From: Magnetospirillum sp.
GTDB taxonomy: Bacteria; Pseudomonadota; Alphaproteobacteria; Rhodospirillales; Magnetospirillaceae
DNA: 18,853 bases
Direction of reading: 5' to 3'
Assembly: GCA_020217035.1 (NCBI GenBank)
Contig: JAIWOG010000301.1
Location: 1-18,853, forward strand
The notes under the pieces: model-generated
Told to the model about the DNA's origin: nothing
Databases searched by the model: none
Seen by the model: the letters and a program-made list of their open reading frames with translations, nothing else
Position numbers and translations under genes: made by a program
In this document: positions 1 through 7,089 of the stretch, one piece after another
Numbering within the stretch: position 1 is the stretch's first letter
How the letters are laid out: each line of letters opens with the position of its first letter

Positions 1-112
1 GGATGGGGCTAGGCGCGACCGCGCCGCGCGGCTTATGCCGCGGAAGGCGTCCTGCCGAAGGCGGGTTTCTCCCGCAAGTGTTTCGGAGAAACACGCCCGC
101 CGCGTGAGGGCG

Positions 113-135
113 CCGGTGATCGGGACGATCACCGG
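113..135 (-). terminator. Hairpin downstream of the cation transporter gene
   Basis: A perfect 10-bp inverted repeat with a three-base GGA loop lies ten bases past the stop codon of the minus-strand transporter gene. No T-run follows it on the minus strand, so it is either a weak terminator or an RNA 3'-end stabiliser. A second inverted repeat (arms 65-72 and 85-92, GTTTCTCC/GGAGAAAC) lies further downstream. I see no gene in bases 1-144. Confidence 0.35.
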
Positions 136-144
136 GATCAAGAA

Positions 145-1062
145 TCACGGGCGGTCGGTGAAGCCGGGATGGGCTTCACGGATACCGGCTGGGTCCTGGT
201 GGATGATCACCTCGCAATGGGGGAAGGCCCGCTCGATGGCTTTCTCCACGTGGTCGGCGATGGCGTGGGCGCGCACCAACGGCAATTGCGGGTCCAGTTC
301 CAGATGCATCTGGACGAAGCCCAACTGCCCCGACATGCGGGTGCGCAAATCGTGCAGGTCGCGCACCTCGGGATGCGCCTTCGCGATCTCGACGATTTTC
401 TGCCGGTCTTCGTCCGCCATCTCGCGGTCCATCAGCATGTCCAACGATCCGGTGGCGATGCCCCAGGCGTTCCACAGCAGGAACAGCGCGATGGCGATGG
501 CGAAGATGGGGTCCAGGAAGGTCCAGCCCAACAACATGCCCGCCGACAGCGACACGATGACGCTGCCGTTGATCAGCACGTCGCCGCTGTAATGCAGTTG
601 GTCGGCGGCGATGGCCACCGACTTGGCGCGGCTCAGCACGTATTTCTGGAATCCCACCAGGGCCAGGGTCATGACGATGGAAAACACCATGACGCCGATG
701 CCGACCAGACCTTGGCTGACGGGTTCGGGCTGGAACAGGCGTTTGACCGATTCCACCAGCAGCAACACCCCCGATCCCAGGATGAAGGCGGCTTGGCCCA
801 AACCGGCCAGGGGCTCGGCCTTGCCGTGGCCAAAACGGTGTTCGGTGTCGGCGGGGGTCAAGGCGTGGCGCACCGCCCACAGATTGACCAGGGACGCGGC
901 GGCGTCGAGCGTCGAATCGATCAGGGTGGACAAGATGGCCACCGATCCGGTCATCGCCCAGGCGGCCAGCTTGGCGACGATCAGGATCGACGCCGTGGCC
1001 ACCGAGGCGTAGGTGGCCTGTCGCATCAGCCTTTCGTTCTCGGCGGGCGGGGTCTTGGTCAT
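145..1062 (-). CDS. Cation diffusion facilitator (FieF/YiiP-like metal efflux pump)
   Basis: This is a 305-residue inner-membrane protein of the CDF family, which exports divalent metals such as Zn2+, Fe2+ or Mn2+ in exchange for protons. The transport-site residues match the YiiP pattern: D49 and D53 in helix 2 (IDSTLD) and H157 and D161 in helix 5 (HYSGD). The [11 protein letters not shown] segment at 75-85, typical of the family, is also present. The hydrophobic N-terminal part is followed by a cytoplasmic domain from about residue 210 with conserved His residues. The start codon overlaps the pdxH stop as ATGA, so the two genes are probably co-transcribed and translationally coupled. The D-D-H-D site suggests Zn or Fe, but the substrate cannot be fixed from sequence. 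Magnetosome MamB/MamM proteins belong to the same family, but nothing around this gene suggests a magnetosome role. Confidence 0.93.
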   Translation of the reverse strand: MTKTPPAENERLMRQATYASVATASILIVAKLAAWAMTGSVAILSTLIDSTLDAAASLVNLWAVRHALTPADTEHRFGHGKAEPLAGLGQAAFILGSGVLLLVESVKRLFQPEPVSQGLVGIGVMVFSIVMTLALVGFQKYVLSRAKSVAIAADQLHYSGDVLINGSVIVSLSAGMLLGWTFLDPIFAIAIALFLLWNAWGIATGSLDMLMDREMADEDRQKIVEIAKAHPEVRDLHDLRTRMSGQLGFVQMHLELDPQLPLVRAHAIADHVEKAIERAFPHCEVIIHQDPAGIREAHPGFTDRP

Positions 1063-1646
1063 GGGAACAGGTGCTGGGGCACCCAGTCGTCGCCATCCCG
1101 CCCATAGGCGAAGCGGTCATGCAGGCGGAAGGGACGGTCGTGCCAGAATTCCATGGCGCGGGGGACGACGCGGAAGCCCGACCAATGGGGTGGACGGGGA
1201 ATGTCGCCCAGGCCGAACTTGGCGGTGAACTCGGCGACGCGCCGTTCCAACTCGAAACGCCCTTCCAGCGGACGCGATTGCAGCGACGCCCAGGCGCCGA
1301 TCTGGCTGATTCGCGGTCGGCTGGCGAAATAGCTGTCGGCCTCGGCGTCGGTGACCGGCTGGACCGCGCCTTCCACCCGGATCTGCCGCTTCAGGCTTTT
1401 CCAGTGGAACAGCAGGGCGACGTTGGGATTGCCCGCCATGTCCCGGCTCTTGCGGCTTTCCAGGTTGGTGTAGAAGACGAAGCCGCTTTCGTCCCAGCCC
1501 TTCAGCAGCACCATGCGGGTGGACGGCCGGCCCTGGTCGTCCACCGTGGAAAGCGCCATGGCGTTGGGGTCGTTGGGTTCGCTTTTCTCGGCCTCGGCCA
1601 TCCACTTGGCGAACAGGGAATAGGGATTGGGTTCCAGGGCGGACAT
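1059..1646 (-). CDS. pdxH: Pyridoxamine 5'-phosphate oxidase
   Basis: PdxH is an FMN-dependent oxidase that converts pyridoxine or pyridoxamine 5'-phosphate to pyridoxal 5'-phosphate, the last step of vitamin B6 synthesis and salvage. The 195-residue length fits the family. Recognisable blocks are [18 protein letters not shown] (FMN binding, about residues 44-61), [16 protein letters not shown] (about 78-93), [13 protein letters not shown] and the C-terminal [13 protein letters not shown], which is a PdxH signature. The chosen start gives [12 protein letters not shown], which leads directly into the usual N-terminal region. It is the promoter-proximal gene of a two-gene unit with the metal transporter, and is divergent from the lipoprotein gene across a gap of about 116 bases. 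No promoter could be identified with confidence in that gap. Confidence 0.96.
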   Translation of the reverse strand: MSALEPNPYSLFAKWMAEAEKSEPNDPNAMALSTVDDQGRPSTRMVLLKGWDESGFVFYTNLESRKSRDMAGNPNVALLFHWKSLKRQIRVEGAVQPVTDAEADSYFASRPRISQIGAWASLQSRPLEGRFELERRVAEFTAKFGLGDIPRPPHWSGFRVVPRAMEFWHDRPFRLHDRFAYGRDGDDWVPQHLFP

Positions 1647-1762
1647 GGCTTTCCTTCGCTTTGTCCCGGGCGTCAGGCGACGAATGTACTCAGAAGCCTG
1701 CCCAAAAACAGCCCCAATTGCGTGTCAATTTGGTAAGGCTCTCATCCTGGGAAGACATGACC

Positions 1763-2239
1763 ATGACCAATTTCGTTCTCAAGGCCGTCTCGGCTTTCGT
1801 CATCGTCGGCACCATGGCCGCGTGTTCCAACGATACCGGCCCCAAGCAGACCGGCGGCACCATCCTGGGCGGCATCGGCGGCGCGGTGGCCGGCGCCCAG
1901 TTCGGCAAGGGCAAGGGCAACCTGGCGATGACCGCCCTGGGCACCCTGCTGGGGGCCTATGTGGGTTCGGAGGTGGGCAAGAGCCTGGACCGCGCCGACC
2001 AGCAATACGCCATGCAGGCGGAAAACCGGGCGCACGCGGCGCCGGTGGGGCAGACCATCAGTTGGAACAATCCCGATAGCGGCAATTCCGGCACCTACAC
2101 CCCGGTGCGCGACGGCCGCGACCAGTCGGGCAATTACTGTCGCGAATACCAGACCACGGTGAACATCGGCGGCCAAAGCGAGCAAGCCTATGGAACCGCC
2201 TGCCGGCAGCCGGACGGATCGTGGAAGGTGGTGAAGTAG
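1763..2239 (+). CDS. Glycine-zipper outer-membrane lipoprotein (17-kDa surface antigen type)
   Basis: This is a predicted lipoprotein of 158 residues. The N-terminus (MTNFVLKAVSAFVIVG) is a signal peptide followed by MAAC, an acceptable lipobox, which places the protein in the outer membrane. A Gly-rich segment (GGTILGGIGGAVAGAQFG, then LLGAYVGSEVG) forms the two-helix glycine zipper found in Rickettsia 17-kDa antigen and SlyB-like proteins. The C-terminal domain has two conserved-looking Cys residues (YCREYQ and ACRQPDGSW), as in surface antigens of the COG4520 type. I chose the ATG at 1763 because GGGAAG at 1749-1754 is well spaced for it; an in-frame ATG at 1757 lies too close. A longer reading frame from 1661 is open but would bury the signal peptide. 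The role is probably envelope structure; no specific function can be assigned. Confidence 0.9.
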   Translation: MTNFVLKAVSAFVIVGTMAACSNDTGPKQTGGTILGGIGGAVAGAQFGKGKGNLAMTALGTLLGAYVGSEVGKSLDRADQQYAMQAENRAHAAPVGQTISWNNPDSGNSGTYTPVRDGRDQSGNYCREYQTTVNIGGQSEQAYGTACRQPDGSWKVVK

Positions 2240-2259
2240 AAACCATTTTCTGGCAGAAC

Positions 2260-2290
2260 AAAGGGGCGGAGCGTTGGTCCGCCCCTTTTT
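2260..2290 (+). terminator. Rho-independent terminator after the lipoprotein gene
   Basis: An 11-bp stem, AAAGGGGCGGA paired with TCCGCCCCTTT, encloses a seven-base loop and runs directly into a T5 tract. It starts 20 bases after the lipoprotein stop and ends 22 bases before the DnaJ-like gene. It therefore ends the lipoprotein transcript and isolates the next gene. Confidence 0.93.
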
Positions 2291-2311
2291 CGTTGCCTGA
2301 GGATATAATCG

Positions 2312-3241
2312 GTGAAGGATCCCTATGTGGTGTTGGGCGTGGCGAAGACCGCCACCGATGACGAGCTCAAGAAGGCTTACCGCAAGTTGGCGCGCAGCCT
2401 GCACCCCGACGTCAATCCCGACGACAAGAAGGCCGAGGAACGATTCAAGGAAGTCACCGCCGCCTATGACTTCCTGTCCGACGCGGAAAAACGCCGGCAA
2501 TACGACAATGGCGAGATCGACGCGACGGGCGCCGCCAAACGCCGGTCCTGGCATTCCGCCGGGGGCGGGGCGGGGGGCTTTCGTGGCGCCCGCTCGGGCT
2601 TTTCCTCGGGCGGCTTTTCCTTCGGCGACGACGTGGACGACATCTTGTCGGAAATGATGCGGCGCAAGGAAAAGGGCCGCAGCCAAGGACCGCAAGGGGC
2701 ATCCAAGGCTGGACGCGGCACCAAGGGGGAAGACGCCCACCATGCGCTGACCGTGACCTTCCTGGAAGCCGCCCTGGGGGCCACCAAGCGGGTCACCCTG
2801 GTCTCGGGCAAGTCCTTGGACGTGAAGATCCCGGTGGGCACGGTGGACGGCCAGTCGCTGCGCCTGAAGGGCCAAGGATATCCCAGTTTCCTGGGCGATC
2901 ATGACGGCGACGCCTATATCGACCTGAAGGTCGAGCCCCACCCCTATTTCACCCGCCGCGACAAGGATGTGCTGCTGGATTTGCCGGTCTCGGTGCAAGA
3001 AGCGGTGCTGGGGGGCAAGGTGCCGGTGCCCACCGTGCACGGCAAGGTGATGCTGACCCTGCCGCCCGGCTCCAACACCGGCACGGTGATGCGGCTGAAG
3101 GGCAAGGGCATCGACGGCGGCGACCAGATGGTCACCCTGAAGGTGGTGCTGCCCGAAGGCGACGCCGAATTCGCCAAGCTGGTGGAAAAGTGGGGGGCAC
3201 GAAACGGTTACGACCCCAGGGCCAAGCTGGGCATGACGTGA
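2312..3241 (+). CDS. DnaJ-class co-chaperone (CbpA-like, no zinc finger)
   Basis: This 309-residue Hsp40 protein stimulates DnaK ATPase and delivers clients. The J domain spans about residues 3-67 with the essential HPD at 31-33. It is followed by a Gly/Ser/Phe-rich linker (about 80-105) and two C-terminal substrate-binding beta domains (about 145-300). The CxxCxGxG zinc modules of true DnaJ are absent, so this is the type II or CbpA class. The start is GTG at 2312 with TGAGGA at 2298-2303 as the ribosome site, giving [10 protein letters not shown], the normal start of a J domain. It sits between the terminator and the sigma-factor operon. Seven Ts at 3255-3261 follow the gene but no hairpin precedes them. 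Confidence 0.93.
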   Translation: MKDPYVVLGVAKTATDDELKKAYRKLARSLHPDVNPDDKKAEERFKEVTAAYDFLSDAEKRRQYDNGEIDATGAAKRRSWHSAGGGAGGFRGARSGFSSGGFSFGDDVDDILSEMMRRKEKGRSQGPQGASKAGRGTKGEDAHHALTVTFLEAALGATKRVTLVSGKSLDVKIPVGTVDGQSLRLKGQGYPSFLGDHDGDAYIDLKVEPHPYFTRRDKDVLLDLPVSVQEAVLGGKVPVPTVHGKVMLTLPPGSNTGTVMRLKGKGIDGGDQMVTLKVVLPEGDAEFAKLVEKWGARNGYDPRAKLGMT

Positions 3242-3270
3242 TCAGGCGGGCGAGTTTTTTTCGTCTGCGG

Positions 3271-3300
3271 TGATCCAAGGCGATCCTTGCTGCGTAACAA
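3271..3300 (+). promoter_or_regulatory. RpoE/ChrR-type promoter P1 (autoregulatory)
   Basis: TGATCC (3271-3276) is followed by exactly 18 bases and TAACAA (3295-3300). This matches the -35 and -10 arrangement known for the ChrR-controlled RpoE of Rhodobacter sphaeroides (TGATCC with an 18-bp spacer). It drives the unit containing rpoE and chrR, implying positive autoregulation. The same pattern occurs twice more in this window (4771-4800 and, inverted, 13372-13401). Confidence 0.88.
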
Positions 3301-3330
3301 GCAACAACGATCTTGACCCGAGGTGACGAC

Positions 3331-3525
3331 ATGGCTTCCTTTCGCCCTTCCACATCCCTTTCCGTCAGTCCGTCCCAGCTCAGCGAGTTGTCGGCGATCA
3401 TGCGAGCCTTGGCTCATGAACGCAAAGGCGCCGCTTCGGCATTGCGTCTGATGGCGGAACAGTATGAAATCACCGCCACCGGCGGGGCGATGGTCGAGGC
3501 CATGCGTCAAGGCTGCCGGGGCTGA
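3331..3525 (+). CDS. Small protein of unknown function heading the rpoE-chrR operon
   Basis: This 64-codon ORF lies between promoter P1 and rpoE. ATG at 3331 has a GAGG ribosome site at 3320-3323 with seven-base spacing; an in-frame TTG at 3313 is a poorer start. The product (starting MASFRPSTSL, ending AMRQGCRG) has a Ser-rich N-terminus and then mostly helical sequence (LSELSAIMRALAHERKGAA). There is no signal peptide or membrane segment and one Cys near the C-terminus. I do not recognise a family. The good ribosome site and the position as first gene of an autoregulated stress operon argue that it is translated, and the gap to rpoE is 24 bases. It could instead be a leader ORF affecting rpoE translation. 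Confidence 0.65.
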   Translation: MASFRPSTSLSVSPSQLSELSAIMRALAHERKGAASALRLMAEQYEITATGGAMVEAMRQGCRG

Positions 3526-3549
3526 CAGGCACCAAGGACGGGGGGCGGG

Positions 3550-4122
3550 GTGAAGGACGCGGCATCGACGGCAGACGCTGGCGTCCTGACCGAGTGGCTG
3601 GTGAAAGTCGGCCGCGACCGCGACCGCCAGTGCTTCGCCGCCTTGTTCCAGCATTACGCGCCGCGTCTGAAGACCTATCTGCGCAAGCTGGGATGCGACG
3701 ACGCCCTGGCCGAGGACGTGGTTCAGGAAGCCATGCTGGCGGTGTGGCGGAAAGCGGAAAGCTTCGATCCGTCCAAGGCTGCGGCCAGCACGTGGATATT
3801 CACCGTCGCCCGCAACCTGCGTGTCGACCGGTTGCGGCGGGAAACGCGGATCGAATTTGACCCGGACGACCCGCTGTTGGTCCAAGACGAACCCGCTGGC
3901 GCCGACGACCAACTGGCCCGGCGTCAGTCCGACGACCAATTGCGTCAGGCGTTGCACGATTTGCCCGGAGATCAGGCGACGGTGGTCGAGATGTCGTTTT
4001 ACCAGGAATGCCCGCATACCGAGATCGCCGACCGATTGGGCATTCCCTTGGGAACCGTGAAGTCGCGTTTGCGTTTGGCCATGAGCCGTCTGCGTTCGGC
4101 ATTAGGAGACGATGTCAGATGA
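3550..4122 (+). CDS. rpoE: ECF sigma factor RpoE, ChrR-controlled (ECF11-like)
   Basis: This 190-residue extracytoplasmic-function sigma factor would direct RNA polymerase to TGATCC-N18 promoters. Region 2 runs from about residue 28 to 98 (FAALFQHYAPRLKTYLRK, AEDVVQEAMLAVWRKA, STWIFTVARNLRVDRLRR). Region 4 follows a short linker from about 130 (LRQALHDLPGDQATVVEM, then the helix-turn-helix HTEIADRLGIPLGTVKSRLR). The start is GTG at 3550 with AAGGA at 3534-3538 upstream. The stop codon overlaps the ATG of chrR (ATGA), so sigma and anti-sigma are translationally coupled. In Rhodobacter the orthologous pair mounts the singlet-oxygen response; here the family assignment rests on the partner ChrR and the three matching promoters. 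Confidence 0.96.
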   Translation: MKDAASTADAGVLTEWLVKVGRDRDRQCFAALFQHYAPRLKTYLRKLGCDDALAEDVVQEAMLAVWRKAESFDPSKAAASTWIFTVARNLRVDRLRRETRIEFDPDDPLLVQDEPAGADDQLARRQSDDQLRQALHDLPGDQATVVEMSFYQECPHTEIADRLGIPLGTVKSRLRLAMSRLRSALGDDVR

Positions 4123-4769
4123 GCGCCCGTTTCCACCCCACCGACGACCTGTTGCTGGCTTATGCCGCAGGATCGCTGGATCAGGCCATGTCGCTGCTGG
4201 TGGCCAGCCACCTGACCCTGTGCCCGCGCTGCCGGGCCGAGGTCAGCCGGGCCGAGGCCCTGGGCGGCGCCCTGTTGGACGAACAGCCGCCCAGCGGCTC
4301 GCTCGACCATCTGCTTGACGCGTTGCTTTGCCGTCTGGACGATCCCGAACCCATCGTCACCCGTCCGGCGCCCATCGCCCGCCCAGGCTCGATCCTGCCG
4401 CGCCCCCTGCAACAGGCCGTCGGCGGCGACCTGGACGGCCTGCGTTGGAAGCGCCTGGGCCAAGGGTTGGAACAAGCCCTGGTCCTGCAATCCGGCCGGT
4501 CGCGGGCGCGGCTTTACCGTATCGCCCCTGGCCTGCGCATTCCCGAACATGGCCATGACGGCACCGAGCTGACCCTGGTGCTGCAAGGTGGCTTCAGCGA
4601 TGTGAACGGCCATTACCTGCCCGGCGACATCGCCACCGCCGACGAAGACGTGGTCCACCGCCCCACCGCAGACGAGACCGTCCCGTGCATCTGTCTGGCG
4701 GTCACCGACGCGCCGCTGCGGCTGACCGGGTTGGTCGGCCGGCTGGTGTCGCCGTTCTTGAATCTTTAG
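4119..4769 (+). CDS. chrR: Zinc-dependent anti-sigma factor ChrR
   Basis: This 216-residue cytoplasmic anti-sigma factor holds RpoE inactive until singlet oxygen or a related oxidant triggers release. The N-terminal zinc anti-sigma domain shows H6, H31, C35 and C38 (HLTLCPRC), the same residues and numbering known for R. sphaeroides ChrR. The C-terminal cupin domain has H144, H146 and E150 (EHGHDGTE) and H180 (VVHRP), the second metal site needed for signal sensing. The CIC pair at 190-192 also matches the known protein. The start at 4119 overlaps the rpoE stop; upstream in-frame codons lie inside rpoE. The -35 element of promoter P2 begins one base after its stop codon, leaving no room for a terminator. 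Confidence 0.96.
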   Translation: MSARFHPTDDLLLAYAAGSLDQAMSLLVASHLTLCPRCRAEVSRAEALGGALLDEQPPSGSLDHLLDALLCRLDDPEPIVTRPAPIARPGSILPRPLQQAVGGDLDGLRWKRLGQGLEQALVLQSGRSRARLYRIAPGLRIPEHGHDGTELTLVLQGGFSDVNGHYLPGDIATADEDVVHRPTADETVPCICLAVTDAPLRLTGLVGRLVSPFLNL

Positions 4770-4770
4770 G

Positions 4771-4800
4771 TGATCCGATTACCGTTGCGCTGCGTACACA
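4771..4800 (+). promoter_or_regulatory. RpoE/ChrR-type promoter P2
   Basis: TGATCC (4771-4776), an 18-base spacer and TACACA (4795-4800) lie between the chrR stop and the DUF6134-like gene. The bases around the -10 (CTGCGTACACAG) resemble those of P1 (CTGCGTAACAAG). The -10 differs from P1 and P3 at its centre, so it may be weaker. It should make the downstream three genes members of the same regulon, in addition to read-through from P1. Confidence 0.8.
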
Positions 4801-4828
4801 GGGGGTGTGACGTCCCTGGAGTGCTTCC

Positions 4829-5431
4829 ATGCCCCGCTTGTTGCTGTGCGCTGTCTTGATGGTCCTGGCATTTCCCGCCTGGGCCAGCCAGGGCGCCCAT
4901 TTCGCCGTGCTGCGCGACGGCAGCCCCATCGGCCACCACCGCGTCGAGGTCCAGCACCACGGCGACGAAACCCGCGTCACCGTGTCCATCGCCCTGGACG
5001 TGTCTTTCGGCTTCCTGCCGCTTTACAGCTATCGTCACCAATCCACCGAGATTTGGCGCGGTGACCGGCTGGTCCGGCTGGACAGCCGCACCGACGACGA
5101 CGGCGAGCGCATGACGGTGACCGCCGTCGCCAGCGAATCCGGCCTGCAGGTGGACGGACCGGAAGGCCGCCGCCTGCTTCCCGCCGACACCGTGCCCACC
5201 AGCTATTGGAACCCCGCCCTGGTGGCTCAGCGGCCGCTGATGGACAGCCAGAACGGCCGCCTTCTGGACATCGACCGGGTGCCGGTGTCCGCCGGGCGTT
5301 GGCGGCTGGAAGGCGAGTTGAACCTGGACATCGCCTATGGGCCGGGTGGGCGGTGGTCGGGCCTGTGGTTCCGCCACAAGGGGTCCGATTTCGCCTATCA
5401 GCCAGTCCCATCCAGCACGGCTTCCCCATGA
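4829..5431 (+). CDS. Exported DUF6134-like protein
   Basis: This 200-residue protein has a clear Sec signal peptide (MPRLLLCAVLMVLAFPAWA, cleavage after about residue 19), so it is predicted to be periplasmic. The mature part begins with FAVLRDGSPIGHHRVEV, a pattern I associate with the DUF6134 family of alphaproteobacteria; the remainder looks beta-rich. No catalytic motif is visible and no function is known. ATG at 4829 has GGAG at 4818-4821. It is the first gene after promoter P2, and its stop overlaps the SDR start (ATGA). The family call is from memory of the pattern and is less secure than the gene call. Confidence 0.82.
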   Translation: MPRLLLCAVLMVLAFPAWASQGAHFAVLRDGSPIGHHRVEVQHHGDETRVTVSIALDVSFGFLPLYSYRHQSTEIWRGDRLVRLDSRTDDDGERMTVTAVASESGLQVDGPEGRRLLPADTVPTSYWNPALVAQRPLMDSQNGRLLDIDRVPVSAGRWRLEGELNLDIAYGPGGRWSGLWFRHKGSDFAYQPVPSSTASP

Positions 5432-6162
5432 GCCGCCGGGTCTGGATCACCGGCGGCGGATCGGGGATCGGCGCCGCCCTGGCCCGCCGGCTGGCCGCCG
5501 ATGGCGACCGGGTGGTGGTCAGTGGCCGCCGCCCGGCCCCCTTGCAGCAATTGGTCGCCGAGTGTCCGGGGCGGGTCGAGGCCCTGCCGCTGGACGTCGC
5601 CGACCGCGACGGGGTGCAGCGGGCGGTGGAAACCCTGGGGCCGCTGGACATGGCGGTGCTGGCCGCCGGCGACCACCATCCCACCCCCGCCGGCGACTTC
5701 CGGGCCGAGACGGTCCGTCATCTGGTCGAGGTCAACCTGATGGGGGTGGTCCATTGCGTCGAGGCGCTGCTGCCCGCCATGCTGGAGCGCCGCCACGGCC
5801 ATCTGGTGCTGGTCGCCTCGGTGGCGGGCTATCGCGGTCTGCCGACAGCGGCCGGCTATTCCGCCAGCAAGGCAGCGGTCATCGCCCTGGCCGAATCGCT
5901 GCGCCTGGATCTGGCGGACAGCGGAGTGCGGGTCACCCTGGTCAATCCCGGCTTCGTCGACACGCCGCTGACTAGGCGCAACAACTTCCCCATGCCCGAC
6001 ATCATCACCGCCCAGGCCGCCGCCGCCGCCATGGTCAAGGGACTGGAAGGCGACGCCTTCGAAATCGCCTTCCCGCGCCGCTTCGCGTGCCTGATGAAGC
6101 TGCTGCGGCTGTTGCCCGATTCCGTCTATTTCCCCCTGATCCGCAAGGTGACCGGATGCTGA
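5428..6162 (+). CDS. Short-chain dehydrogenase/reductase (SDR)
   Basis: This 244-residue NAD(P)-dependent oxidoreductase of the classical SDR family has the cofactor motif TGGGSGIG at 8-15 and an asparagine at N103. The catalytic S131, Y144 and K148 (YSASK) are correctly spaced, and NPGFVDTPL follows the active site. The arginines in SGRR (32-35) after the second strand favour NADP(H). The C-terminal part (FPRRFACLMKLLRLLPDSVYFPLI) is hydrophobic and typical of SDRs acting near membranes or on lipids. The start at 5428 overlaps the preceding stop; in-frame upstream codons lie inside the DUF6134-like gene. The substrate is unknown. SDRs recur in ChrR regulons, where modified lipid or aldehyde products are plausible substrates. 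Confidence 0.93.
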   Translation: MSRRVWITGGGSGIGAALARRLAADGDRVVVSGRRPAPLQQLVAECPGRVEALPLDVADRDGVQRAVETLGPLDMAVLAAGDHHPTPAGDFRAETVRHLVEVNLMGVVHCVEALLPAMLERRHGHLVLVASVAGYRGLPTAAGYSASKAAVIALAESLRLDLADSGVRVTLVNPGFVDTPLTRRNNFPMPDIITAQAAAAAMVKGLEGDAFEIAFPRRFACLMKLLRLLPDSVYFPLIRKVTGC

Positions 6163-6572
6163 ACCCATGGGCCGATTTCTGGCAGGACCTGACCCCCGAC
6201 AGCGTTGGCCGGGTCAGGGCGTTGTGTGTTCCCGACATCCGTTTCATCGATCCCTTCAACGATCTGATGGGCGTCGAGGCGCTGGAACGCCTGCTGACCC
6301 ACATGTTCGCCACCCTGGAAGCACCGCGCTTCGTCGTCACCGACCGCGCCATGGGCAGCCAGGCCGGTTATTTGCGCTGGGACTTCACCGCATGCCTGCG
6401 CGGGCGCGATGTCAGCTTGACCGGCATGAGCGAGGTGGGCTTCGCCCCCTGTGGCCGCGTCGCCCTGCACCGCGACCATTGGGATGCCGGCGCCCAGGTT
6501 TACGGCCGGGTGCCGGTATTGGGGGCACTGGTGCGGCTGGTCAGCCGGCGCCTGGCGTTGCCCCCGGCTTGA
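6156..6572 (+). CDS. NTF2/SnoaL-like fold protein
   Basis: This 138-residue protein resembles the SnoaL-like/NTF2 superfamily, small cone-shaped domains used as hydrolases, isomerases or binding proteins. Features include the N-terminal MLNPWADFWQDLTPDSVGRV, the RFIDPFNDLMGVEALERLL block after the first strand, and WDF in a central strand. Catalytic residues cannot be assigned. The ATG at 6156 overlaps the SDR gene by seven bases; an upstream in-frame ATG at 6087 lies deep inside the SDR gene and is rejected. The 3' end overlaps the convergent DUF3833 gene by 32 bases. SnoaL-like genes often accompany SDR and Cfa-like genes in ChrR-linked clusters (recalled, not tested here). Confidence 0.85.
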   Translation: MLNPWADFWQDLTPDSVGRVRALCVPDIRFIDPFNDLMGVEALERLLTHMFATLEAPRFVVTDRAMGSQAGYLRWDFTACLRGRDVSLTGMSEVGFAPCGRVALHRDHWDAGAQVYGRVPVLGALVRLVSRRLALPPA

Positions 6573-7089
6573 CGAAGAACAGGGTCACCTGGCCCAGTTC
6601 GATTCCCCACTTGCTGACGCGGGCGCGGTTGATCATCACATGATCCGCCTGCAGGAACATCCAGTCGTCGAAGGCCACCCGCCAAGAACCGTCGCCCACC
6701 TTCAAATCCATGACATAGCGCCAGTTCAGGGCGTTGCCGGCGGATTGCCCTTGGGCGGTGCCGACCACGTCGCCGGCTTGGCCGGCATAGCGCCCGTCGG
6801 CCAGCTTGTCGATGGTCCAGGTGCGGCGCTCGGTCTCGCCGTCGTCATAGCGGAAGAACTCGTCCAGCACCAAGGTGCGGCCGTCCCAGGTGCCGGCGAT
6901 GTCGACGGTGAACTGGCGGCGGACGGTGCCGAAGCGGTCCTCGAACAGGCCATAGGCCTTGGTGCGGCCGGCGAAATAGTCTTCCAGCACCAGGGGGGGC
7001 TGGCCTTGGGCGAAATCGGCGGGTTTCATGGTCGTGCATCCGGTCAGGAACAGCAGGGCGGACAGGGTGACGGCAAGCAAGCGGGTCAT
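6541..7089 (-). CDS. DUF3833 lipoprotein
   Basis: This 182-residue protein has a lipoprotein signal peptide (MTRLLAVTLSALLFLTGC, lipobox LTGC with the lipidated Cys at 18). The mature sequence shows the DUF3833 pattern: LEDYFAGRTKAYGLFEDRFG, then RQFTVDIAGTW, LDEFFRYDDGETERRTW, a WRYVMDLKV strand and a final WGIELGQVTLFF. The fold is probably a lipocalin-like barrel, which would suit binding of a lipid, but this is inference. It is the last gene of the eight-gene minus-strand unit, and its start overlaps the transporter stop (ATGA). Its 3' end overlaps the convergent NTF2-like gene, with no terminator between them. Confidence 0.9.
   Translation of the reverse strand: MTRLLAVTLSALLFLTGCTTMKPADFAQGQPPLVLEDYFAGRTKAYGLFEDRFGTVRRQFTVDIAGTWDGRTLVLDEFFRYDDGETERRTWTIDKLADGRYAGQAGDVVGTAQGQSAGNALNWRYVMDLKVGDGSWRVAFDDWMFLQADHVMINRARVSKWGIELGQVTLFFVKPGATPGAG

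Noticed and set aside
145..1062. Magnetosome CDF protein MamB or MamM
   Set aside because: The metal-site residues and C-terminal domain are those of an ordinary FieF-type transporter and it is coupled to pdxH, with no other magnetosome genes nearby.
3252..3261. T-run after the DnaJ-like gene as a rho-independent terminator
   Set aside because: No convincing stem precedes the seven Ts; only a weak inverted repeat inside the gene's end is visible.
4008..4118. Longer N-terminus for ChrR
   Set aside because: It lies entirely inside rpoE, has no ribosome site, and the start at 4119 reproduces the known zinc-residue numbering exactly.
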